Positions 31,771-42,103 of a DNA stretch of 64,000 bases are shown in pieces (the first letter of the stretch is position 1; every line of letters begins with the position of its first letter). Origin of the DNA: Sesamum alatum (Eukaryota > Streptophyta > Magnoliopsida > Lamiales > Pedaliaceae). Below the pieces are notes generated by a model. The model was not told the origin of the DNA. It made no database searches and saw only the letters and a program-made list of their open reading frames with translations. The stretch covers positions 14,869,264-14,933,263 of the forward strand of contig JACGWO010000005.1 in assembly GCA_034509735.1 (NCBI GenBank), given 5' to 3'. A program made the position numbers and the translations under genes.

Positions 31771-33010
31771 TGAATGAAATCGGTGGATTGTCCCGGGAAT
31801 TGCGCGAATGCGGAAGCGCGGTAAAATAAATATATTAAAATAAAAGGCATGCTTTTAATTTAAAGAACACGCTCAAGGGTGTGCCCTTGAGGTTCCCGGG
31901 TTCGGTGTATCTCATGATCATAAAATAATTAAAGAAATCATGGAGGCCATAGAGTTGAAAAATAAAGAGGGACGAAAATCTTAAACGAGACCTACCCGTT
32001 GTCGTTTTCGTCTTCAACTGAGACTCGCGTTGTTCCCCGTTTTGAACCAAGACCTCGTTCTTTAGATCCTCCAAATCGTGACACACGATCCACCCACGTA
32101 TTCTTGTACGTCGTGCTAGCAACGAACAAGTATTATATTGGAGAGGATAGATCAACCACGCGTTATGAATTAACGGGATCGATCTTCCTTTGTTCAATTG
32201 TTCCAAGAACAAAAGAACAAGAAAATAATATTTTCTTGGTGAGAGAGAGAGAGAGGGGGCGGACGAGAGAGGGGAGGAGAGAGTGTGTGTTTTGTGTGTG
32301 TTTTTCAAGAATCATCAATCTTACAAATGTTGGAAGCTAGAGGTTTATATAGAGGAAGAGTTTAATCCTCTTTAAACTCAAACTCTAAGTAACCTAATTT
32401 GACTAGGATTTTGACTCAAACTAGTGTTTGACCTAGTCAAACGAATCCTAGCCTTCCATCTCCCCTTTCCATCTCAACCGTTGATTTTAATTTAATAGAA
32501 TATTTTAAATCCTATTAAATATTCCAAAAGGCTAAAAGAATAAATATAATATTATAAATAAATATTATTATTTATTCTAAGCCATTAAATCAACCCTTTT
32601 AATAAATCCTATTTATTAATTTAATTCCCTCTATCAAATAGAAGGAATTAATTTCTCCAAGAAAATATGGGACCCGATTAAATCTAATTTAATCATTCCT
32701 TTACTCCAATATTTAATTCCAAATTAAATACTAAGTGTGTGTGGATAGTGTGTGACTCTTTAGGTTCACCATTCAGCTAGACTTGGTCGGATTCCTAGAA
32801 TCCGTCCGTTACCATGGGTGGCCATCTAGCAACGGCCCATGGCACTAGAGATTAGGTGAAATATTCGGGGATGAACATTTAGGCTCTAACGGTACACTTG
32901 TCCTTCTGTCTTCGGTCTCATCACTTAGGGTTTAGGGCACGGAAAATGCAGGTACCCATTTTGGACCTAAGTGTCGGTCTGTCCTTACTAAACGCCGCAA
33001 GGGAAACCTT

Positions 33011-33695
33011 TGTTAGAATAGGTGACCATGTAAGCCAATTTTGGCAGGAATATGTAACCTATGTCTAGACAATTTCAGGTGTTTGATAAATCATTAATGA
33101 ATAAAGAAGTGAATTTCATTTGGCATCACTTTGTTTGTGTTCACTTATATTTGTTTTCCATATCTGTTCACTACGCAAACAAAGCCCACGGACTGAGAAT
33201 CAATTTCGGGGACTGGGACTACGCTTGGAGGTAGGTCCATGGAATCAGTCTTCCCGAATCAGTCCGGAAATCTCCAAGTCAAGGAATCCCGAAAATGGGT
33301 ACCGGGATTCCATTTGAGACTTGCACTAAGCACCTGCTGTCGTGTTTCATCGACGGGTGACGAGGGTCGTCTAAGCAGTGTTAGTGGGTTAGCATGCTAG
33401 GACGCAGCTGACTGAGGTGACTCGCGGGAACCGTCTTACAGAGGACCTTGAGTATGGTTAGCAAGGTATGACGTGTATTCCCGGTTCCAACGGTACAGGC
33501 CAAGTCCTTTGACTTGAGGAATTGCTCAGTTTACCTGTACGTTAGAGCTGTATCTTAGATATGGTGAGAGATTGCCAGAATTCTCTTTGGTAGTCATAAG
33601 CCATGTCTAGTACAGTTCTGGTGTACAAAGTGACAGTAGTTTCCAAGAAAGGATCTGTCTCCTGCCAATAGGTATTGACAGTTGAGTCTCATGTA
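33011..33695 (+). repeat. truncated 5' LTR of A2
   Basis: Matches the first 685 bp or so of the A2 3' LTR, then switches at ATGTA (33691-33695) into leader sequence. ATGTA is present in both parents (CTCATGTATGC in the LTR, AATATGTAATG in the leader), so this is a microhomology joint. The TTGAC array, TATA box, U5 and PBS are lost. Confidence 0.9.
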
Positions 33696-34684
33696 ATGCG
33701 AGTAGACTAGGAGTGAGGTTTCTTTTTGTAATTGGTGGAGAAGAAGGAAGGACCACATGGAGAGCCCAGACCGGAGGTCCCTTGGAGTTTTCCATGAAGT
33801 GAAGAAAGAGAAAAGAGACCAAGGCCCATCAGCATGATGATTGGGTTACTATTATTGTAATAGTATAGGACCAACCCTAGATTGACCATAGATCCACTGC
33901 GGGCTCAGTGGGTCGCATAGGATTTGGGCTCGTGATCATCCAACAGGGGCGTGCTAGGCTTTAATTTTGCATGTGGTTATTATGATGGATGAATGGCTTT
34001 TATTTATCATATAACTGCTATGGATGGATTTTATTTATGCATTATGGATGAATGTATGCATATATATTATGAGATCTCGGTCATTCACTACTCTCACATT
34101 GGTTGGACCAATGTTGAAATATTAGACCCTAGATAAAGTAGACATGAACTCTAGGAGTTCGTCCATGCCTTCCAATCCGTGGCATAGTGAGGAAGCTGTT
34201 TTAGGTCAATAGCGTGGTCTCACGAGTCGTGGCACGTTATTGTACTTAAAAGAAGCTGCACTGTGTCATGAACGAAAAATGGGCTGCTGTTACCTGTCTC
34301 ACGAGTCGTGGGGGTACTAGTGGGTCCATGGCTCGGTCAATTGGGTCGGGTCTAACGCCCAATTAGCATGATTCGCTTGGAGTCCTCGGGATCATGCGAA
34401 AGGGTGAGGCAATAATCTTGGGAATCTCGTGGAACGAGAATGGTATGGAATACCTCCCACAGGATCTTTTCCATGCGAATCGTAAAAGCGGGGTATGGGA
34501 AAAATCGCTGTGGATCCCAAGCCCACTAGGAAAGGATTTCCCGAAAATCACGTTTGAGAGTACCGTGTTTTTGTATAAATAGTGGGAGGATTAAATGACT
34601 AAAGACCAAGCATTTAATTATTTCATCAAACCACCGTCTTTATTTTCTGCTGATCGCGCGTTGTTTTCTAAATGTAGATTTAAA
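33696..34684 (+). other. A2 leader, gag-proximal half
   Basis: Reverse complement of the A3 leader between about 4823 and 5828. It contains the CCACTG/CAGTGG hairpin (about 33893-33910), palindromes CACGAGTCGTG at 34221-34231 and 34300-34310, and TATAAATA at 34574-34581. The GC-rich block is absent because of the deletion. Confidence 0.82.
34574..34581 (+). promoter_or_regulatory. internal TATA box upstream of gag (A2)
   Basis: TATAAATA followed by GTGGGAGG, 104 bp before the gag ATG at 34685. Since the 5' LTR has lost its own TATA box, this is the only TATA-like promoter left upstream of gag in this copy. Confidence 0.5.
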
Positions 34685-37600
34685 ATGTCTAAGAACCCAC
34701 TATCAACCATTCTTGAGACAAACAAATTCAATGGAACAAATTACAACGACTGGTTGCGCAATCTCAGGATAGTCCTAGATTACGAGAACCAAGGCTACGT
34801 CATGGACGAGCCTCTCCCTATGACCTTACCGGAAGGATCCACGCCAGAAGAACGTGAGACGTTCGAGACTTGGCATAAGGATAACCGGAAGGTTCGTAGC
34901 GTCATACTTGCTTCGATGACCAATGAAATTTAGAAGCAATATGAAAGGCTAGACGATGTCCCTTCCATTATGGCTCGCCTTAAGGATTGCTATGCAGTCC
35001 CGGACCGGCATACTAGGTATGTCGCGACCAAGGCGTTCTTTGGAACAAAAATGACAGAAGGATCCTCTGTACAAGAGCATGGGGTTAAAATGCTTACCCT
35101 AGTGGAAAAAGCTCGAGGACCTAAAGGCAGGTCTCGATAACGAAACGTACATAGATGTGATCCTTCAGTCACTCCCACCCTCCTTCGACCAATTTATCGT
35201 CAACTACAACATGAATGCACTTGAGAAGGGTATTCATGAGTTGATCAATATGTTGGTACAATACGAGGCAACGACTAAGAAGTCCACGCCTTCGGTATTG
35301 TTTGGAGGTGCTTCTACTTCCAAGACGAAAGGCAAAGGTGCCGGACGTTGGAAAAAGAAGAAAGGGAAGGGAAAAGCCGTCATAGCAGCTACGAACACTC
35401 AGAGTGTTCCCATTGCCAAAGAGGGGAAAGGCAAAGGAAAGGGAAAGGTTGTCTCCAAGCAACAGTCAAAGGCTTATGACATATGTATCAACTGCCGTGA
35501 GAAAGGGCATTGGAAGAGAGAGTGCCCCAAACTCTTCTCAAACCAAGGTATATATGTGATTCAGGTTAATATGGTCACTAATTCTTCCTCTTGGGTATTG
35601 GATACCGGCTGTGGAGCTCACATTTGCAATGATTTGCAGGTGCTGAAAAGAAGCAGAAAACTAAGTAGCGGGGACATGATCCTGAAGCTTGGAAATGGCA
35701 AGGCCATCTCGGCAGAAGCAGTAGGATCCGCCACTTTAGTGATTAGTGATACCATTAGCATAGAATTAGAGCAGGTTTATTTTGTACCTAGTATGATTAA
35801 GAACATCATTTCCATTCCATTGTTGGACAATAGTGGTTATGAGTTCAGAATCAATAAAAATTGCTTTTGTTTGATGAGGTGTGGAATTGCTCATCTACTT
35901 GGTACATTGCACAACGGGCTCTATATCTTGCAACAAACGAATTTCGTTCTTAACGCTCAACACAAACGGAAATTAGATAATAACGGGAACGCACGTCTGT
36001 GGCACGCTAGGCTAGGTCACATATCCCAAGATAGGATGAAAAGGTTGGTAGACTCAAAGAACCTAGAGGTTGGGGACTTGAGCGATCTACCAACTTGTGA
36101 ATCTTGTCTAAGAGGGAAAATGACCAAGAAGCCCTTTGTAGGTCAAAGCAGGCTTGCCACGGGTCTGTTGGACTTGGTCCATACAGACGTATGTGGACCA
36201 CTAAGGACGCAGGCTCGAGGTGGGTTCTCCTACTTCATAACCTTCACCGATGATCATTCACGGTATGGTTATGTTTACCTAATGAGGTACAAGTCTGAAG
36301 CTCTTGAGAGGTTTAAAGAATTCAGACTTGAAGTGGAGAACCAGACCAACTGCAAAATTAAAGTCCTACGGTCAGACCGAGGCGGTGAATACCTTAGTGC
36401 CGAATTCCTAGATTATCTAAAAGAAAATGGTATAATATCGGAATGGACACCTCCCGGAACACCACAGTTAAATGGCGTCTCTGAAAGGAGGAACCGAACC
36501 CTGTTGGACATGGTTCGGTCCATGATGAGTTTTACCAAATTGCCCTTATCGTTTTGGGGTTATGCATTAGAAACGGCAGCCAAGTTGTTGAATTTGGCGC
36601 CTACCAGTGCATTGACCCAAACGCCATATGAGATATGGCACGGCAAGCCTGCGTCCTACAATTACTTGAAAGTGTGGGGTAGCCCCGCATACGTCAAGAG
36701 GTTAGTAGGAGATAAGCTAGAATCCAGGTCTAGCCTATGCAGGTTCGTTGGATACCCTAGAGAAACTGCGGGTTATTACTTTTATGACCCTTTGGAACAA
36801 AAGGTATTTGTTTCAAGGAATGCAGTATTCTTGGAGCAAGGCTTCCCGGAGGATATCCAACCTGATGAGCTGATCCTTGAGGAATCAAGTGATGGAACTC
36901 AGCCATCAGAAATAGCCGCGGAAACCTCACCAAGAGGATTTAGGATTAACGCACGGAGGGCTGACCAACCTAGAGAAGTCCAACATGCTAGGCATGAAGG
37001 ACAACCTCAAGAAAGGCCAGTCCCGTCCCCTGAACTGCCGGCTCCGATACAGTCAGCGCCCACAGTCACCACTGACGTTCCCGTCCTCCGTAGGTCCACT
37101 AGAGAATCCAGACCTCCAGTGAGATATGGGTTTCTAGGTGCGACCGATCTTCTGCATAACGATCCTAAGACATACGGGGAAGCGATGTCTGACATCGACT
37201 CCGGGAAATGGCTTGAGGCCATGAAGACCGAAATGGACTCCATGAGCGAGAACCAAGTTTGGAGACTTGTAGATCCACCGAAAGGTGTTAAGCCAGTGGG
37301 CTGTAAGTGGGTCTACAAGCGCAAACTCGGCGTTGATGGAGAAGTCACAACCTTTAAGGCTAAGCTTGTAGCTAAGGGATACACTCAACGACCCGGGGTC
37401 GATTTTGAGGATACCTACTCGCCAGTAGCCATGGCTAAGTCCATTCGGATCCTGCTTGCCATAGCAGCATGGTATGACTATGAAATATGGCAGATGGACG
37501 TGAAAACGGCCTTCCTCAACGGTTTCGTTGAAGAAGAGATCTATATGGATCAGCCGGAGGGTTTCACGGTCACTGGAAAAGAATAAAAGGTCTGTCGTCT

Positions 37601-38737
37601 CCAGAAGTCCATCTATGGCCTCAAACAAGCATCCCGAAGTTGGAACATTCGATTTGATGAAGTAATACGGGGATATGACTTCATCAAAAACGAATCCGAC
37701 CCTTGTGTATACAAGAAGGTCAGTGGGAGCTCTATAGTGTTCCTAGTGCTTTACGTGGATGACATTCTGCTCATTGGTAATGACGTCAGAACGTTAGGAA
37801 ACACAAAAGCATGGTTGTCAACCAAGTTTTCCATGAAGGACTTGGGTGAAGCCTCCTACATCCTAGGCATCCAGATTGTCAGGGACAGATCTAAAAGGAT
37901 GTTAGGGCTCACCCAAAACTTGTATATGGAGAAAGTCCTAAAGAGATATCGAATGGACAACTCCAAACGAGGATTCCTTCCAATGAGGCATGGGATCAAG
38001 TTGTCCAAAAAGCAGTCCCCGCAGACTGATGAGGAACTTGAAAGATGAAAGTCATCCCCTATGCTTCTGCCGTAGGTAGCATCCAATATGCGGTCCATTG
38101 CACCAGGCCTGACATTGCATACGCTTTGAGCGTGACAAGCAGATATCAGTCCTGTGCAGGAGAGGCACATTGGAATGCCGTTAAGGGCATCCTTAAGTAC
38201 CTTAGGAGGACTAAGGAAATGTTCTTGGTCTATGGCAATGGAGAACTAATTCTGGAAGGCTTTAGCGACGCTAGCTTCCAGTCTGATGACGATGATGCCA
38301 AGTCTCAATCGGGGTATGTATTCAAACTCAACGGAGGAGTAGTGGCTTGGAAAAGTTCCAAGCAAGCAACCACTGCTGACTCCACCACTGAGGCTGAATA
38401 CATAGCAGCTTCAGAAGCTGCTAAGGAAGCGGTTTGGATGAGAAACTACATCCAAGAGTTGGGTGTGGTGCCTAGCATCGCCGAGCCTGTTGTCATCTTC
38501 TGTGATAACAACGGTGCAATAGCGCAAGCAAAGGAACCGAGATCTCATCACCGTTCCAAACACATTCTTAGACGCTACCATCTTCTTAGAGAAATGGTAG
38601 GAAGAGGTGACGTTCGGATGGACCGAGTCAACTCAGCAGACAACACAGCAGACCCGCTGACAAAGCCTATGTCGCAGAGTGCTCATACGCAACATCTTGA
38701 GAAGATGGGGATTAAGCATATGGGTGATTGGCTTTAA
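34685..38737 (+). pseudogene. gag-pol polyprotein of A2, nearly complete but broken
   Basis: Copia polyprotein of about 1350 codons. Gag starts MSKNPL at 34685. In the longest open part (35157-37586, 809 codons) are a zinc knuckle C110-x2-C113-x4-H118-x4-C123, protease D149-T-G, the integrase zinc region (H283, H288, C314, C317), and the integrase core D344, D407, E443 with exactly 35 residues between the last two. RT follows with D781 in QMDVKTAFLNG, and RT YVDD at 37752-37763. RNase H (about 38240-38600) and the end HMGDWL follow. Breaks: TAG at 34931-34933, one extra A near 35106-35110, TAA at 37584-37586, and one base lost near 38044. Both nonsense changes fit C-to-T. It made capsid, protease, integrase and RT/RNase H; no intact product is expected now. 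Confidence 0.93.
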
Positions 38738-38744
38738 AGGTCAA

Positions 38745-38755
38745 GTGGGAGATTG
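38745..38755 (+). other. polypurine tract of A2
   Basis: AAGTGGGAGAT directly before the 3' LTR, 8 bases after the RNase H stop codon. Confidence 0.88.
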
Positions 38756-40738
38756 TTAGAATAGGTGACCATGTAAGCCAATTTTGGCAGGAATATGTAA
38801 CCTATGTTTAGACAATTTCAGGTGTTTGATAAATCATTAATGAATAAAGAAGTGAATTTCATTTGGCATCACTTTGTTTGTGTTCACTTATATTTGTTTT
38901 CCATATCTGTTCACTACGCAAACAAAGCCCACGGACTGAGAATCAATTTCGGGGACTGGGACTACGCTTGGAGGTAGGTCCATGGAATCAGTCTTCCCGA
39001 ATCAGTCCGGAATCTCCAAGTCAAGGAATCCCGAAAATGGGTACCGGGATTCCATTTGAGACTTGCACTAAGCACCTGCTGTCGTGTTTCATCGACGGGT
39101 GACGAGGGTCGTCTAAGCAGTGTTAGTGGGTTAGCATGCTAGGACGCAGCTGACTGAGGTGACTCGCGGGAACCGTCTTACGGAGGACCTTGAGTATGGT
39201 CAGCAAGGTATGACGTGTATTCCCGGTTCCAACGGTACAGGCCAAGTCCTTTGACTTGAGGAATTGCTCAGTTTACCTGTACGTTAGGGCTGTATCTTAG
39301 ATATGGTGAGAGATTGCCAGAATTCTCTTTGGTAGTCATAAGCCATGTCTAGTACAGTTCTGGTGTACAAAGTGACAGTAGTTTCCAAGAAAGGATCTGT
39401 CTCCTGCCAATAGGTATTGACAGTTGAGTCTCATGTATGCTCTGTGTCTTGTCCCTAAAATCTGTGGCCACAGTAACTGAACAGAAGGGAAGGATTCCCT
39501 TGCGGAGTTTAGTGAGGACAGACCGACACTTAGGTCCAAAATGGGTACCTGCATTATCCGTGCCCTAGACTCTAAGTGATGAGACCGAAGACAGAAGGAC
39601 AAGTGTACTGTTAGAGCCTAAATGTTCATCCCTGAATATTTCACCTAGTCTCTAGTGCCATGGACCGTTGCTATATGGCCACCCATGGTAACGGAAGGAT
39701 TCTAGGAATCCGACCAAGTCTAGCTGAAAGGTGAACCTAAAGAGTCACACACTATCCACACACATTTAGATATTTAATTAGGAATTAAATATTGGAGTGA
39801 AGGAATGATTAAATTAGATTTAATCGGGTCCTTTATTTTTTTCTTGGAGAAATAATTCCTTCTATTAGATATAAGGAATTAAATTGATAAATTAGATTTA
39901 TCAAAGGGATTTATTTAATGGGCTTAAATAATATTTATATTTATTTTAGCCTCTTGGAAATATTTAAATAGGTTTTTAAATATTCCATTAAATTAAATTA
40001 AATCAACGGTGAGATGAATGGGAGAGATGGATGGCTAGGATTGTTTTGACTAGGTCAAAACACTACTTTGACTAGGACTTTGACTAGGTCAAAATCCTAG
40101 TCAAAATAGAGTTCTTGAAAGAGGAGTTTAAAGAGGATTAGACTCCTCTTCTATATAAACCCCTAGCATCCTACAAGTTGAAGGATGATGAAACTCCAAC
40201 ACACACACTACAACACACACATACGGATTCTCTCTCCCTCTCTCTCGTCCGATTCTCTCTCCCTCTCCAAGAAATATTTTCTTGGTTCTTTTTGTTCTTG
40301 GAACATTAAGAACTTGATGAATCAATACCATTAATCAATAATGTGTTATTGATTCATCCACTCCAAAAACATAAACTTGTTCGTTGCTAGCACGACGTGC
40401 AAGATACGTGGGTGGATCGTGTGTCACGATTTAGAGGGTCTCAAAGACGAGATCTTGGTGCAAAACGGGGAACAACGCTTGTAGCCGTTGAAGACGAAAA
40501 CGACAACGGGTAGGTCTCGTTTTAATTTTTCGTCCTCTCTTTAATTTCCAACCCTATGGCCTCCATGATTTATTTTGTGTTATTCGTTCATGAGATACAC
40601 CGAACGCCCGGGAAATTTCAAAGGCACACCCTTTGAAACGTGTTTTAATTTAAAAGCATGTTTAAATTCCGTTTTAATTTTAATTATACCGCGCTTCCGC
40701 ATTCGCGCTTTTCCCGGGACGATCCACAATTTCTTTCA
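38756..40738 (+). repeat. 3' LTR of A2 (family A, subtype I)
   Basis: Complete 1983-bp LTR. TTGAC array at about 40045-40107, TATATAAA at 40152-40159, CA-rich stretch after it, and the stem-loop TTTCAAAGG / CCTTTGAAA near 40616-40638. It ends CTTTCA at 40738, followed by the target-site copy ACCTT. It matches A1 and A7 closely. Confidence 0.93.
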
Positions 40739-41485
40739 ACCTTTTCCCTTCTGTTCAGTCACTGTGGCCACAGATTTCAGGGACAAGACACAGAGCATAT
40801 ATGAGACTCAACTGTCAACACCTTTTGACAGGAGACAGATCCTTTCTTGGAAACTACTGTCACTTTGTGCACCCGAGCTGCACTAGACATGGCTTATGAC
40901 TACTCAAGAGTATTTTGGCAATCTCTCACCATATCTAAGATATAGACCTGACGCACAGGTAAACTCAGCAGTTCCTCAAGTCAAAGGACTTGGCCTGTAC
41001 CAGTTGAACCGGGAATACACGTCATACCTTGCTGACCATACTCAAGGTCCTCCGTAAGACGGTTCCCGCGAGTCACCTCAGTCAGCTTCTTCCTAGCATG
41101 CTGACCCACTAACACTTGCTTAGACGACCTTTGTCAATCGTCGATGAAATACGACAGCAGATGCTTAGTGCAAGTCTCAAAGGGAATCCCGGTACCCATT
41201 TTCGGGATTCCTTGACTTGGAGATTTCCGGACTGATTCGGTGAGACTGATTTCTTGGACCTACCTCCAAGCGTAGTCCCAGTCCCCGAAATCGTTACTCA
41301 GTCCGTGGGCTTTGTTTGCGTAGTGAACAGAAACGTAAATGCAGATAAGTGAACGTAAACAAAGTATTGCCATATGAATTTTCACTTCTTTATTCATAAA
41401 AGTTTTTATCAAATACCAAAGAATTGTCTAGACATAGGTTACATATTCCTGCCAAAATTGGCTTACATGGTCACCTATTCTAACA

Positions 41486-42103
41486 GTGATGAGGTCTCGG
41501 TCACACTTAAACTCTCATTTGGTTGGACCAAATTAAATATTAGGCCCAGAATGGACTTGGATCAAAATGGTATTTTGGTCTGTCCGAGCCTTCCATCCAC
41601 AGCAATGTCGTGAGGAAGCTACCACTACCCAAGTGTGGTCTCACGAGTCGTGGCACACTTGGAATAGGGGAAAGCTGCACTATTGTTGTGAACAAAAAGA
41701 CTGCGCTCGTTGTTTCCCTGTCTCACGAGTCGTGGGGGGCGACAGTTTGAGGCATGATTTGGTTGATGGGTCGGGCCCAACACTGAGTAACATGGTTCGC
41801 TTGGAGTCCTCGGGACCATGTGAATAGGTGAGGCAAAATATTTTGGGAATCTCATTAGATGAGAATGATATTGGATATCTCCCACAAGGTCTTCTTCATG
41901 TGAATCGTAAAAGCGGGGCATGGAGATTACGCTTGTGGATCCCAAGCCCACTAGGAAATGGTTTCCCGAAACTCCGCTTGAGAGTGGCGGACTTTCGTAT
42001 AAATAGTGGGAGGGTTAAAGACTAAAAGACCAAGTCTTCAACTTGAACAATAATATTACCATCATCTGCTAATTTCTGTTTTACATTTTTTAATAATGTA
42101 GAT
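41486..42103 (+). other. C2 leader, part 2
   Basis: Resumes C2 leader after A6. Palindromes CACGAGTCGTG at 41642-41652 and 41724-41734, TATAAATA at 41998-42005, 99 bp before the gag ATG. Reverse complement of the C1 leader 21554-22170. Confidence 0.8.
41998..42005 (+). promoter_or_regulatory. internal TATA box upstream of gag (C2)
   Basis: TATAAATA followed by GTGGGAGG, the same spacing and context as in family A although the leader around it is diverged. Confidence 0.5.

Larger units (their letters stand above)
33011..40738 (+). mobile_element. Ty1/copia element A2, most complete family A copy
   Basis: Plus-strand element with target-site duplication ACCTT on both sides. Contents: truncated 5' LTR (33011-33695), gag-proximal leader (33696-34684), gag-pol (34685-38737), polypurine tract (38745-38755), 3' LTR (38756-40738). 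The 3' two thirds of the 5' LTR, the PBS, and over 1 kb of leader including the GC-rich block are missing. Because the duplication and LTR tips are intact, the loss happened after insertion, or in the incoming cDNA. Confidence 0.93.
31771..41485 (-). mobile_element. solo LTR of family A (A6), split by A2
   Basis: A complete A subtype II LTR in minus orientation, in two parts: 31771-33010 and 40744-41485, about 1.98 kb in all. Both outer flanks are C2 leader with the perfect duplication GTGAT (31766-31770 and 41486-41490), so it is a true solo LTR. A2 inserted into it later, duplicating ACCTT (33006-33010 and 40739-40743). Confidence 0.92.
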
